64,000 nucleotides of DNA, taken from NCBI GenBank assembly GCA_014238425.1, contig JABABD010000029.1, forward strand, positions 1 through 64,000. Direction: 5' to 3'. The DNA is from Flavobacteriaceae bacterium. GTDB taxonomy: Bacteria; Bacteroidota; Bacteroidia; Flavobacteriales; Flavobacteriaceae. Under the pieces are notes generated by a model that saw only the letters and a program-made list of their open reading frames with translations, had not been told where the DNA came from and made no database searches. Positions within the stretch are counted from its first letter, which is position 1. Each line of letters starts with the position of its first letter. This document shows, in pieces, positions 1 through 9,081 of this stretch. The position numbers and the translations under genes were made by a program.

Positions 1-1
1 A

Positions 2-1651
2 AGTAGTAGCGCTATTGAGCGTATGTACATAACGATGCGTCACTTATTTAATCGGGGTTTTTATAAGCCTATGGGAGTTTCTGGAGAAACACTTAGAGAA
101 GCATTACTATTGCTTCGTCCAGAAATTTATGGATCCATTGCAGAAGAGAAAGCAGAGTTAGAAGGACTACTTTACGTTTTAGATAGATTACCAAAAGGGA
201 TAGAAGAATGCTCTTTTATCAACCTTACCAGTGACGAAGGTTATGCCAATTCACATTTTAAGCCTATTATTCCACCTAAACGCCGCCGCAATTGCTATCG
301 AATTGATGACGAGCAAATGAACATTGAAATTACTCGTGGACGCTCAGATATTTATGACATATTAACTCACTTGACTTTTTTATTTATAGAATCTCATAAG
401 ATAAGTAAAAGAGTATTAATTAATGAAAACGGAAGTACCACTAGAGATTGGCAAAAGCTTGAAAATGCCGTGCTTTCAAAAAACAAATTAACGCAGATAG
501 AAAAAGAAATTGCTGTTTCTCACACCGCTAATATCTTGGGACGAACTTTTGATGAATTGAATGCTGTGTATTCTGAATTCTCTACGCCAAAACACCCGGA
601 ACGTTTCTTATCAATAATATATTGGTTAGGGAAATTGGCTATTGAGGAGACTATTAACAACAATAAGAGAACCGTGACTTTTAGCCCTGTTTTGCGAGAA
701 CGACTTGGGCATCATTTACACGGAGAGATTTGGGCTATTAACACCAAAGAAATGCTTAAAAAGCACAATTTACTTGAACGCCCAATTCATATCATAAGCG
801 CAAATATGCATAGTGTTATGAACACGTTATTTGCACCAACTGCGCTCAAAACATTGACTTCTAAAAAAGATATTTTTGAAGTGTATAAGGACCTCAGCGA
901 AGATCTAAACAACGCACTTTGCACTAAGGTAACTAAACAAGCGACTCAAAATGGAATGTTGTCTATAAATGACACATCTGGTGCAAACATTAATGTACAA
1001 ATTTTTGACACGGCTAAGATTGATCTTGCAAAAACGGATTTAAACCTAAATCTAAACACTGATGTATCAGAAAAACCCGTTATATTCGTAATGGATTATG
1101 CTTTTGGAGAGCAGGCATATGAGACTATTGATGAACTATTGAAGCCTTATGAAGACGGTAAGAAAAAAATTCATTTAAAAGTCGAATCCGTTTCTATAAT
1201 GGGTAAAGCGGGGATTTTGACAGGAGAGAAAGGAGACATTATGATTCCTTCAGCACATATTTTTGAAGGAACAGCTGATAATTATCCTTTTAAAAATGAA
1301 TTAAGTAAGGAAAATGTTGACGGACAAGGTGTTGAAGTGTTTGAAGGGTCTATGGTAACTGTCCTTGGTACATCTCTACAGAATAAAGAGATATTAAAGT
1401 TTTTTCATGAATCTACCTGGAATGTCATTGGATTGGAAATGGAAGGAGCACATTATCAAAAGGCCATACAAGCAGCAGCAAAAGTAAGAGGTAGCATTAA
1501 TCCAGATGTTAAAGTAAGATATGCATATTATGCCAGTGATAATCCTTTGGAAACTGGTAGCACATTGGCCTCTGGTGGATTAGGCACTTCTGGGGTACGC
1601 CCAACATATGTTATTACAAGGGCGATTTTAGAACAAATATTTAATAATTAA
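2..1651 (+). CDS. DUF6909 family protein, 5' end cut by the window
   Basis: Conserved flavobacterial protein of unknown function; I recognise the family (DUF6909) from its N-terminal half (MRHLFNRGFYKPMG, then LRPEIYGSIAEEKAELEGLL). The frame is open from base 2 and encodes SSSAIER before the first ATG at 23. Those residues fit the family, so the true start probably lies upstream of the window, and 549 residues are visible. The C-terminal third (about residues 360 to 549 of the visible part) has a MGKAGIL...GDIMIPSAHIFEG stretch and a GLEMEGAHY motif resembling the purine nucleoside phosphorylase/MTA nucleosidase fold; that resemblance is my inference. No signal peptide or membrane segment is seen. 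It ends 11 bases before the Wzz-like gene, so it may head or precede the polysaccharide operon. Confidence 0.75.
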   Translation, partial: SSSAIERMYITMRHLFNRGFYKPMGVSGETLREALLLLRPEIYGSIAEEKAELEGLLYVLDRLPKGIEECSFINLTSDEGYANSHFKPIIPPKRRRNCYRIDDEQMNIEITRGRSDIYDILTHLTFLFIESHKISKRVLINENGSTTRDWQKLENAVLSKNKLTQIEKEIAVSHTANILGRTFDELNAVYSEFSTPKHPERFLSIIYWLGKLAIEETINNNKRTVTFSPVLRERLGHHLHGEIWAINTKEMLKKHNLLERPIHIISANMHSVMNTLFAPTALKTLTSKKDIFEVYKDLSEDLNNALCTKVTKQATQNGMLSINDTSGANINVQIFDTAKIDLAKTDLNLNLNTDVSEKPVIFVMDYAFGEQAYETIDELLKPYEDGKKKIHLKVESVSIMGKAGILTGEKGDIMIPSAHIFEGTADNYPFKNELSKENVDGQGVEVFEGSMVTVLGTSLQNKEILKFFHESTWNVIGLEMEGAHYQKAIQAAAKVRGSINPDVKVRYAYYASDNPLETGSTLASGGLGTSGVRPTYVITRAILEQIFNN

Positions 1652-1662
1652 GACATATAAAA

Positions 1663-2736
1663 ATGAGTAATAAAATACCAGAAACCAGTGGTTCAGAAGA
1701 AGTTGATTTAGGGCAATTGTTTAAACTTATTGGAAATGCTTTTGACCGTCTTTTCAAATTTATTGGAAGCATATTAAACAGTTTACTGCAAGCATTTGTA
1801 TGGCTTGTGTTTTTTATACAGAAACACATTTTAAAGATAGTCATTGCGGGTATTGTTGGCTTTGGTTTTGGCTTTTTAAAGAAAAAAATATCATCGCCAT
1901 TATATGAATCATCAATGACGTTGAAACAAAATTATAACAGTGGAGAAAACCTCTATGAGACGATAGATTATTTCAATTCATTGGTTATAGAAAAGGATAG
2001 TATAGCTTTAAAAAGATTTTTGGGGTTTCCCCAATCTCAAGTAAATAACCTGATTGAATTTGAGTTAGAACCTTTAACAGATGAGAACAGTAAGTTAAAA
2101 AAGTACAATACTTATATTAAAGATTTAGACTCTTCCTTGATGGCTACAATTGATTATAAAGCTTATGTAGAAAACATAAGAGGTCAAGACTTTAAGTTTC
2201 AAAGGATTATTATAAAAACAAGGCAACCGATGGATTTAAGCACTGTTTTTAATAACATAACACAAAGCTTAAATTCAATGAGCTTTTTTAAAAGGGAACA
2301 AGAAAAAGACTTGAACCAACTACTTAATCGAGAAAACGCAATAAGACAAAGTTTAAAAGAATCCGAAGCACTTCAAATAACTTACAAAAAAGTACTGGAA
2401 CAAATTGAAGAGAAAGAAAAAGGAGGCCAAACCTCGATTACAATTGAAGGTTCGAGTAAAGCAAATGAAACTAAAGAATTTGAACTTTTTAAAAATGATT
2501 TAGTATTAAGGCGAGAACTTGTAGCTATTGAAAGAGAAAAAGAGAACAAAAAAGAAATTGTAGAAGTAATATCGAATCAATTTAATAGTAGTATTATGGA
2601 TAATTCGGTTGAGCTTTTTGGAATCAAAATTGGCAGGACAATGTTTTATACATTTAGTCTTGCTTTTTTGGCGTTCTTATTTCTGTTAGGCATGGAATTG
2701 ATGAAGTTTTTAGAACGCTTTAAGAATAAATTATAA
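1663..2736 (+). CDS. Wzz-like chain length determinant protein
   Basis: Probable inner-membrane polysaccharide co-polymerase of the Wzz superfamily. A short N-terminal cytoplasmic stretch with the family-like VDLGQLFKLIG (about residues 14 to 24) leads into hydrophobic segments at about 40 to 72. A periplasmic region follows with a charged coiled coil (about 205 to 305), and a final membrane helix lies at about 328 to 348. No tyrosine-kinase domain is attached, which argues against a full Wzc. It ends directly against rfbB, whose ATG follows the stop codon, so the two are cotranscribed. Such proteins set polymer length together with Wzy (family knowledge). The sequence is divergent and the assignment rests on topology and context. 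Confidence 0.65.
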   Translation: MSNKIPETSGSEEVDLGQLFKLIGNAFDRLFKFIGSILNSLLQAFVWLVFFIQKHILKIVIAGIVGFGFGFLKKKISSPLYESSMTLKQNYNSGENLYETIDYFNSLVIEKDSIALKRFLGFPQSQVNNLIEFELEPLTDENSKLKKYNTYIKDLDSSLMATIDYKAYVENIRGQDFKFQRIIIKTRQPMDLSTVFNNITQSLNSMSFFKREQEKDLNQLLNRENAIRQSLKESEALQITYKKVLEQIEEKEKGGQTSITIEGSSKANETKEFELFKNDLVLRRELVAIEREKENKKEIVEVISNQFNSSIMDNSVELFGIKIGRTMFYTFSLAFLAFLFLLGMELMKFLERFKNKL

Positions 2737-3750
2737 ATGAATGTCTTGATTACTGGAGGTGCTGGATTCATTGGCTCCAATTTCACACCCTTCTTTTTAA
2801 AGAGCCATCCATCTGCAAGAGTTGTTGTTTTGGATGCTTTGACTTATGCTGGAAGCTTAGGTAATTTAAGAGAAATAGAAAATAACAAGAATTATATTTT
2901 TGTAAACGGAGACATTTGTGATAAGTTAACAGTTAGTAACGTTTTTAAAAAACACAAAATAGATAGTGTTATACATTTTGCAGCAGAATCTCATGTAGAT
3001 AATTCTATTGATTCCCCCAGCGCATTTATCCAAACTAATATTATAGGCACTTTCAATCTTTTGGAATGTGCGTATAAAAATTGGATGGATGGGCCATTCA
3101 AAGAGAAGGATGGTTTTATAAACAGCAGATTTCATCACATATCTACAGATGAAGTTTATGGCACATTAGGAGAGACCGGGTTGTTTAGCGAAGACACTAA
3201 CTATGCACCGAATAGCCCATATAGTGCCTCTAAGGCATCATCAGATTTTTTAGCACGAAGCTATCACCACACATACGGTTTAAATGTTGTAACCACTAAC
3301 TGTAGTAATAATTATGGTCCGAAACAACATGATGAAAAGTTGATTCCAACGATTATAAGAAAAGCACTTGCAAATGAAGCTATCCCAATTTATGGAGATG
3401 GTCAAAATATTAGAGATTGGTTATATGTAAAGGATCACTGTAGTGGGATTCAATTAGTTTTTGAAAATGGAGAACCTGGAGGAACCTATAATATTGGCGG
3501 AGAAAACGAGCGTACTAATCTATATATTGCTGAGATTATTTGTAAAATATTAGACAATAAACGCCCAAGGGTAGAAAATAGAAGTTATAAAGATCTTATT
3601 ACCTTTGTTGATGACCGCCCAGGGCATGATTTTAGATATGCTATAAACGCTTTAAAAATTAAAAATGAAATTGGGTGGGAAGCAGTAGAAAATTTTGAGA
3701 GTGGCATTCTAAAAACGGTAAATTGGTACCTGGAAAAATATAATAAATGA
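2737..3750 (+). CDS. rfbB: dTDP-glucose 4,6-dehydratase
   Basis: Extended SDR enzyme converting dTDP-glucose to dTDP-4-keto-6-deoxyglucose, the second step of dTDP-L-rhamnose synthesis, in the cytoplasm. It shows the NAD-binding GGAGFIGSN (residues 7 to 15), HFAAESHVD at 80 to 88, STDEVYG at 136 to 142 and the catalytic Tyr162/Lys166 pair in YSASKAS. It also has the family motif [12 protein letters not shown]. At 337 residues it is of normal length. It starts on the base after the previous stop, and its own stop overlaps the rfbA start by four bases (ATGA). The order here is rfbB-A-C-D. Confidence 0.97.
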   Translation: MNVLITGGAGFIGSNFTPFFLKSHPSARVVVLDALTYAGSLGNLREIENNKNYIFVNGDICDKLTVSNVFKKHKIDSVIHFAAESHVDNSIDSPSAFIQTNIIGTFNLLECAYKNWMDGPFKEKDGFINSRFHHISTDEVYGTLGETGLFSEDTNYAPNSPYSASKASSDFLARSYHHTYGLNVVTTNCSNNYGPKQHDEKLIPTIIRKALANEAIPIYGDGQNIRDWLYVKDHCSGIQLVFENGEPGGTYNIGGENERTNLYIAEIICKILDNKRPRVENRSYKDLITFVDDRPGHDFRYAINALKIKNEIGWEAVENFESGILKTVNWYLEKYNK

Positions 3751-4604
3751 AAGGAATTGTTCTAGCTGGAGGTTCGGGCACACGTTTGCACCCTATTACG
3801 TTAGCGGTAAGCAAGCAATTAGTGCCGGTTTACGATAAACCAATGATATACTATCCTATATGCACATTGCTGTCGGCTGGGATTAACGAAATCCTTATAA
3901 TATCTACACCTAAAGATCTTCCAAATTTTGAAAACCTTTTAGGAGATGGAAGTCATTATGGATGTAAGTTTTCTTTTGCCGTTCAAAATGAACCGAAGGG
4001 ATTAGCTGAAGCATTTATTATTGGAAAAGAGTTTATCGGGAATGATAAAGTGGCCTTGATTCTTGGAGATAATATATTTTATGGATCTGGATTGGAAGAA
4101 TCTCTTAAATTAAATACAGACCCTGAAGGTGCCGTGATTTTTGCATATCATGTGCAGGAACCAAAGCGTTATGGTGTTGTTGAATTCAATAAGCATAAGA
4201 AAGCCATATCTATAGAAGAGAAACCAATAAAGCCCAAATCAAACTATGCTGTGCCCGGAATTTATTTTTATGACAATGATGTTGTTGATATTGCCAAAAA
4301 CATAAAACCAAGTAAAAGAGGAGAATTAGAAATAACAGACGTCAATAAAGCGTATCTTAAAAGAAAAAAATTGAGCGTTCAGATTTTGGACAAAGGTACG
4401 GCTTGGCTAGACACAGGTACTTTTAATTCATTAATGCAAGCATCACAGTTTGTTCAAGTCATTGAAGAAAGACAAGGATTGAAGATTGGTTCTATTGAAG
4501 AGACGGCTTACAAAAATGGCTTTATATCTAAAACTGAGCTTCAAGAACTAGCAAAGAAACTCGTTAAGAGTGGATATGGGGAGTATTTGCTTCGATTAGA
4601 ATAA
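3747..4604 (+). CDS. rfbA: glucose-1-phosphate thymidylyltransferase
   Basis: Makes dTDP-glucose from dTTP and glucose 1-phosphate, the first committed step toward dTDP-L-rhamnose. The N-terminal nucleotide-binding motif [13 protein letters not shown] (residues 6 to 18) and [15 protein letters not shown] are classical for Rml[10 protein letters not shown] (about residues 104 to 112) contains the metal/nucleotide-binding Asp, and EEKP and LDTGTF follow. Length is 285 residues, normal for the family. It overlaps rfbB by four bases and is followed without a gap by rfbC, so the four genes are a tight translationally coupled set. Confidence 0.97.
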   Translation: MKGIVLAGGSGTRLHPITLAVSKQLVPVYDKPMIYYPICTLLSAGINEILIISTPKDLPNFENLLGDGSHYGCKFSFAVQNEPKGLAEAFIIGKEFIGNDKVALILGDNIFYGSGLEESLKLNTDPEGAVIFAYHVQEPKRYGVVEFNKHKKAISIEEKPIKPKSNYAVPGIYFYDNDVVDIAKNIKPSKRGELEITDVNKAYLKRKKLSVQILDKGTAWLDTGTFNSLMQASQFVQVIEERQGLKIGSIEETAYKNGFISKTELQELAKKLVKSGYGEYLLRLE

Positions 4605-5147
4605 ATGAGAGTAGAAGAAACAAACTTAAAAGGGTGCTATATAATTACACCTAAGATTTTTGAAGACACAAGAGGTGAATTCTTTGAGAGCTTTAATAAA
4701 CAAAAATTCTTTGAGTTAACAGGATTGGACGCTATATTCGTTCAAGACAATCAATCTGTTTCAAGCAGAGGAGTTTTAAGAGGATTACATTTTCAAACGG
4801 GAGACTTCAAGCAAACGAAGTTGGTTAGAGTGGTCAAAGGAAAAATACTGGACATATGTGTTGACTTAAGAAAGGATTCCGATACTTTTGGTGAGCATTT
4901 TTCTATTATTCTCGATTCTAAAACAAATCAACAACTTTTTATCCCAAAAGGATTTGCTCATGGGTTTTTAACATTAAGTAAATCAGCAATTTTTAATTAT
5001 AAATGTGATAATTACTATAATAAAGAATCTGAAAGAGGGATTATTTATAACGACAAAGCACTCAACATAGACTGGGGTATTTCAGATAATCTTATTATTT
5101 CTGAAAAAGATAAAGAATTACCAACATTTGAGAATTTATTCAAATGA
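4605..5147 (+). CDS. rfbC: dTDP-4-dehydrorhamnose 3,5-epimerase
   Basis: Cupin-fold epimerase acting on dTDP-4-keto-6-deoxyglucose. Diagnostic features are GEFFESFN near residue 25, FVQDNQSVSSRGVLRGLHFQ at about 45 to 64 (with the catalytic His in LRGLHFQ), the KLVRVVKG and ILDICVDLRKDS strands, and IPKGFAHGFLTLS. At 180 residues it matches the usual size. The start codon follows the rfbA stop directly, and the gene overlaps rfbD by four bases (ATGA). Confidence 0.97.
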   Translation: MRVEETNLKGCYIITPKIFEDTRGEFFESFNKQKFFELTGLDAIFVQDNQSVSSRGVLRGLHFQTGDFKQTKLVRVVKGKILDICVDLRKDSDTFGEHFSIILDSKTNQQLFIPKGFAHGFLTLSKSAIFNYKCDNYYNKESERGIIYNDKALNIDWGISDNLIISEKDKELPTFENLFK

Positions 5148-5959
5148 AAACAGGAAAAAGAGTTTTAGTCACAGGCTCTAGTGGTCAATTAGGGCAAACT
5201 ATAAAGGAATTGTATTCGAAAAACGGAGCTAACTTAGACGTCACTTTTGCCTCTAAAAAAGAACTGGACATATGCAACCAAAAGAAGGTTGCATCGTTTT
5301 TTAAAAACAACAAGTTTGACTATTGTATAAATTGTGCAGCCTACACGAATGTTGGACAAGCAGAAATAACACCCCAGATTGCCTATGAAGTCAATGCAAT
5401 TGCCATTAAATACTTAGCAAAGGCATGTAAAGAATCAGACACAATTTTGATTCATGTTTCTACAGATTATGTGTTTGATGGAGAAAAGAACGAACCCTAC
5501 TCTATCCATGATAAAACCAATCCAATCAACGAATATGGAAAATCTAAATTACTAGGAGAACTTGAAATACAAAACGTTTTAAACAAGTATTTCATAGTCA
5601 GAACATCATGGTTATACAGTAAGAAGTATGGTAATAATTTTTATCGGAAAATTCTTGAGAAAGCAAAACAACAAGAAGAGCTATTTGTTATTGATAGTGA
5701 AATAGGATGTCCGACAGACGCAGCCAACCTCACCAATTATTTAGTAGGATTAATTCTTGAAAGCAAGAGTGATTATGGCATATTACATTTTTGCGATGAC
5801 AAAATTATGACATGGTATGGTTTTGCAGAAGAAATACTTAAAGAAAATGATTTTTTAGATCATATTAGACTTGTAAAACCTAAGGGATATGTCTCCTCTG
5901 TGAAAAGGCCAAAATACTCTGTTTTGTTGACAAGTGACTTTAATGAATTGGCATCATAA
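5144..5959 (+). CDS. rfbD: dTDP-4-dehydrorhamnose reductase
   Basis: NADPH/NADH-dependent reductase that completes dTDP-L-rhamnose synthesis. The Rossmann motif VLVTGSSGQLGQ (residues 7 to 18), NCAAYTNV, HVSTDYVFDGE and the catalytic YGKSK (Tyr-x3-Lys) are present. C-terminal family motifs include VRTSWLYS and RPKYSVL. At 271 residues it is slightly shorter than many RmlD proteins. It is the last gene of the rfbBACD set; 169 bases with a clear promoter follow before wecB, so the rhamnose genes probably end a transcription unit here. No convincing terminator hairpin was seen. Confidence 0.95.
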   Translation: MKTGKRVLVTGSSGQLGQTIKELYSKNGANLDVTFASKKELDICNQKKVASFFKNNKFDYCINCAAYTNVGQAEITPQIAYEVNAIAIKYLAKACKESDTILIHVSTDYVFDGEKNEPYSIHDKTNPINEYGKSKLLGELEIQNVLNKYFIVRTSWLYSKKYGNNFYRKILEKAKQQEELFVIDSEIGCPTDAANLTNYLVGLILESKSDYGILHFCDDKIMTWYGFAEEILKENDFLDHIRLVKPKGYVSSVKRPKYSVLLTSDFNELAS

Positions 5960-6052
5960 AAGGAACCTCCCTCAATTATTTAATTCAATTATTGTTTTAG
6001 TAAAAGCTAATTTTCAAGGAGATACATGCATTAGACATATTGATTAAATGTT

Positions 6053-6081
6053 TTGTGATGTAAAGAATTATCATACTTTTG
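6053..6081 (+). promoter_or_regulatory. Bacteroidota-type promoter upstream of wecB
   Basis: A -33 TTG (6053-6055, within TTTTG) is separated by 18 bases from a perfect -7 element TACTTTTG (6074-6081, consensus TAnnTTTG). Transcription would begin near 6088, leaving a leader of about 40 bases before the wecB ATG at 6129. The promoter sits in the only sizeable gap in the first 22 kb, so it likely drives the wecB to polymerase run. Confidence 0.65.
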
Positions 6082-6128
6082 CAGTGCGTTAAAAATCACA
6101 CATTTTAACGATAAGAAAAGACCCTTAA

Positions 6129-7253
6129 ATGAAGAAAAACTTAATCGTATTTGGAACTCGCCCAGAAGCCATAAAAATGGCTCCTTTAGTAAAAGCATTT
6201 CTTAAACAGGAAGGTGAGTTTGAAACAAAAGTTTGCATTACCGCCCAGCACAGAGAAATGTTAGATCAGGTTCTTGATTTTTTTGAAATCACACCCGATT
6301 TTGATTTGGATTTAATGAAACCAAATCAAAATTTGTATTCTTTAACCGCTGACATTATTATAGGGTTGAAACCTGTTTTAGAGAGTTTTAAACCAGATTA
6401 TGTATATGTGCATGGAGATACAACAACGACAATGGCGACAAGTGTTGCGGCTTTTTATGCAGGAGCACAAATATGCCATGTTGAAGCAGGGTTACGTACA
6501 TTCAATATGGCGTCACCTTTCCCTGAGGAAATGAACAGAACAGTTACGGGAGTGGTTTCTAATATTCATTTTGCACCAACTTCAACATCTAAGCAAAATC
6601 TTTTAAAAGAAAACAAGAAAGAAGAAAATATAATCATTACTGGAAACACCGTAATTGACGCGTTACTTTTTAGTGTAAATAAGGTAAACACATCTAGTTT
6701 TGAAGACGATGAAGTTAGATTGTTAAAAACGATTTTGGACAGTACTAAAAGATTGATTTTGGTTACGGGTCATAGAAGAGAAAATCACGGCCAAGGATTT
6801 ATTAACATTTGCGAGGCATTGAAGCAAATAGCCGAGGAACATTCTGATTGCCAAATTATATATCCTGTACATTTAAATCCAAATGTTCAAAAACCAGTTT
6901 ATGAACTTCTAGGAGAAGTTGAAAATATAAGCTTAATAGCACCACTGTCATACCCAGCATTCGTCTGGCTTATGGAGAAATCTTATCTTATTATAACAGA
7001 TAGCGGAGGTGTTCAGGAAGAAGCACCGAGCTTAGGAAAACCGGTCTTAGTAATGAGAAACACAACAGAACGTCCAGAGGCTGTAGAGGCAGGAACAGTA
7101 CTTTTGGTAGGAACTAACAAAAACAAAATAATAGAAGAAGCTAATACTCTTCTAACAGATGATGAGGCTTATAGTAATATGAATAAATTACATAACCCTT
7201 ATGGTGATGGTAGGGCATGCGAACGCATTGTCAACCACATAAAGAATATATAA
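6129..7253 (+). CDS. wecB: UDP-N-acetylglucosamine 2-epimerase (non-hydrolysing)
   Basis: Interconverts UDP-GlcNAc and UDP-ManNAc in the cytoplasm, feeding wecC just downstream. The N-terminus has VFGTRPEAIKMAPLV (residues 6 to 20); TAQHREML, VHGDTTTTMA, HVEAGLRT and PFPEEMNR are the conserved active-site segments. GHRRENHG and ITDSGGVQEEAPSLGKPVL in the C-terminal GT-B-like domain complete the family signature. At 374 residues it has normal length. Its own promoter lies at 6053-6081. It is 42 bases from wecC, and together the two make UDP-ManNAcA. Confidence 0.96.
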   Translation: MKKNLIVFGTRPEAIKMAPLVKAFLKQEGEFETKVCITAQHREMLDQVLDFFEITPDFDLDLMKPNQNLYSLTADIIIGLKPVLESFKPDYVYVHGDTTTTMATSVAAFYAGAQICHVEAGLRTFNMASPFPEEMNRTVTGVVSNIHFAPTSTSKQNLLKENKKEENIIITGNTVIDALLFSVNKVNTSSFEDDEVRLLKTILDSTKRLILVTGHRRENHGQGFINICEALKQIAEEHSDCQIIYPVHLNPNVQKPVYELLGEVENISLIAPLSYPAFVWLMEKSYLIITDSGGVQEEAPSLGKPVLVMRNTTERPEAVEAGTVLLVGTNKNKIIEEANTLLTDDEAYSNMNKLHNPYGDGRACERIVNHIKNI

Positions 7254-7295
7254 TTAAGAACGATTCGTGAATAAAAACATCAAAATTCAAAAAAA

Positions 7296-8504
7296 ATGGA
7301 TCATCCTGAAGTAGTAATGATTGGCTTGGGGTATATAGGGTTGCCTACAGCCGCTTTAATTGCCCAAAATCAAACGAGAGTTCATGGAGTGGATATAAAC
7401 CCAAAAGTGGTAGACATCATTAACTCTGGTAAGATTCATATTATTGAGCCAGAATTGGATAAAGCTGTGGCCGAAGCAGTTGAAAAGGGTTATTTGAAAG
7501 CTGCAACTACGCCAGTTGAAGCCAATACATATCTTATCGTGGTTCCAACACCTTTTAAAGAAAAGAATGAACCTGATATTTCTTTTGTAGAATCGGCTAC
7601 AAAAGCAATTCTGCACTTATTAAAGCCAGGCGATTTATACATCATAGAATCTACATCACCTATTGGTACTACTGAGAAAATGATGGATTTAATCTATTTG
7701 GAAAGACCTGAATTAGATGGTGAATTGCATATTGCATATTGTCCAGAACGAGTATTGCCGGGCAATGTGATGTACGAATTGGTTCATAACGACAGAGTAA
7801 TTGGTGGTGTTGATGAAGTGTCTACAGATAAAGCTGTTGCTTTTTATACTCAATTTATTCAAGGCGATTTACACAGGACTAATGCACGTACAGCAGAGAT
7901 GTGTAAGCTAGTTGAAAATTCTTCTAGAGATGTACAAATTGCTTTTGCAAATGAACTATCTCTGATTTGTGATAAAGCAGATATCAATGTTTGGGAACTT
8001 ATAGAGCTAGCAAACAAACATCCAAGGGTCAATATTTTGCAACCAGGCTGTGGCGTTGGCGGGCATTGTATCGCCGTAGACCCCTATTTTATAGTAGCAG
8101 ATTACCCTATGGAATCTAAAATAATAGGTACTGCACGAGAAATAAATAATTACAAATCGTTTTGGTGTGCCGAAAAAGTTCAAAGCGCTAAACTAGAATT
8201 TGAATTGCGAAATGGGCATAAACCAAGCATTGCTATAATGGGATTAGCCTTTAAACCTAATATTGACGATTTAAGAGAATCTCCAGCAAAATACATAGCG
8301 CAGAAAATCTTGCAAAATGCAAATAACGAAGAACATTATATTGTTGAACCTAATATAGAAACGCATAAAGTCTTTAAACTTACAGATTACAAAGAAGCTG
8401 TAAAAAAAGCCGACATTATTGTGTTTTTAGTCGCGCATAAGGAATTTAAGGATATGGAAGTACCAAAAAACAAGGTTGTTTTGGATTTTTGTAATGTCAA
8501 TTAA
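7296..8504 (+). CDS. wecC: UDP-N-acetyl-D-mannosamine dehydrogenase
   Basis: NAD-dependent four-electron oxidation of UDP-ManNAc to UDP-ManNAcA. The Rossmann motif is MIGLGYIGLPTAALIA (about residues 8 to 23). VPTPFKEKNEPDIS, STSPIGTTE and CPERVLPG are typical of the nucleotide-sugar dehydrogenase family, and the catalytic Cys is in GCGVGGHCIAVDPYF. The C-terminal UDP-binding domain begins around MGLAFKPNIDDLRESP. Length 402 residues is standard. The GHCIAVDPYF form favours WecC over UDP-glucose dehydrogenase, and the wecB partner supports this. Confidence 0.93.
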   Translation: MDHPEVVMIGLGYIGLPTAALIAQNQTRVHGVDINPKVVDIINSGKIHIIEPELDKAVAEAVEKGYLKAATTPVEANTYLIVVPTPFKEKNEPDISFVESATKAILHLLKPGDLYIIESTSPIGTTEKMMDLIYLERPELDGELHIAYCPERVLPGNVMYELVHNDRVIGGVDEVSTDKAVAFYTQFIQGDLHRTNARTAEMCKLVENSSRDVQIAFANELSLICDKADINVWELIELANKHPRVNILQPGCGVGGHCIAVDPYFIVADYPMESKIIGTAREINNYKSFWCAEKVQSAKLEFELRNGHKPSIAIMGLAFKPNIDDLRESPAKYIAQKILQNANNEEHYIVEPNIETHKVFKLTDYKEAVKKADIIVFLVAHKEFKDMEVPKNKVVLDFCNVN

Positions 8505-8519
8505 TTTAAATAGATCAAA

Positions 8520-9065
8520 ATGAAAAAAGGAATAGTTTTAGTTTTAATTTTTGCAATAGCATTTACCGCATGTAAAGACGAAAAAAAAGCTGATAACCCG
8601 GACCCAGAAATTGTTGTCGTTGACGAGAACGTTAGTGAAAAAAAGTATGAAGTTGTTGAAAGCTCTTTCGATAAGATGCAAATAATTTTTGACGACGGCT
8701 TCACCTTGTTAGAGGGAGTCACTATCGATGAGATTGGTGTGCTTAAAACTGGAGAGAACAGTTATAAAGTTGCATATTTTTTGGATGATAATTCTGATTT
8801 TGAGAAAATAGAGGAATTAAATATTGCTCTTAGGATTTATCCTAAAAACCCAGAGTTATTTAAGAATAAGGCAGATCAAGATGCAAAAGCAAGAACAATA
8901 GCCTCAGCTTCCGATATTAAGATAATGGACAAGATTAAGACCATTATGTCTGAAGAGTTTAGCGTATTACCTAAAGAATTTCAGCAAGTAAAAGTATATT
9001 TCTATACACCTAAAGATGGAGTTGTAGGTCAGATGATGACTATCTTGAATGTGCAGTTTCCTTAA
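8520..9065 (+). CDS. hypothetical lipoprotein
   Basis: No function recognised. The N-terminus is a lipoprotein signal: MKKG, a hydrophobic core, then the lipobox FTAC with Cys18 as the lipidation site. An acidic linker (DEKKADNPDPE) follows, consistent with export out of the inner membrane. The remaining 150 residues look globular, with no further membrane segment. It lies 15 bases after wecC and 16 before the MBOAT gene, inside the polysaccharide operon. A role in polymer modification or export is possible but unsupported by any motif. Confidence 0.7.
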   Translation: MKKGIVLVLIFAIAFTACKDEKKADNPDPEIVVVDENVSEKKYEVVESSFDKMQIIFDDGFTLLEGVTIDEIGVLKTGENSYKVAYFLDDNSDFEKIEELNIALRIYPKNPELFKNKADQDAKARTIASASDIKIMDKIKTIMSEEFSVLPKEFQQVKVYFYTPKDGVVGQMMTILNVQFP

Positions 9066-9081
9066 AGCAAAATACACCTAG

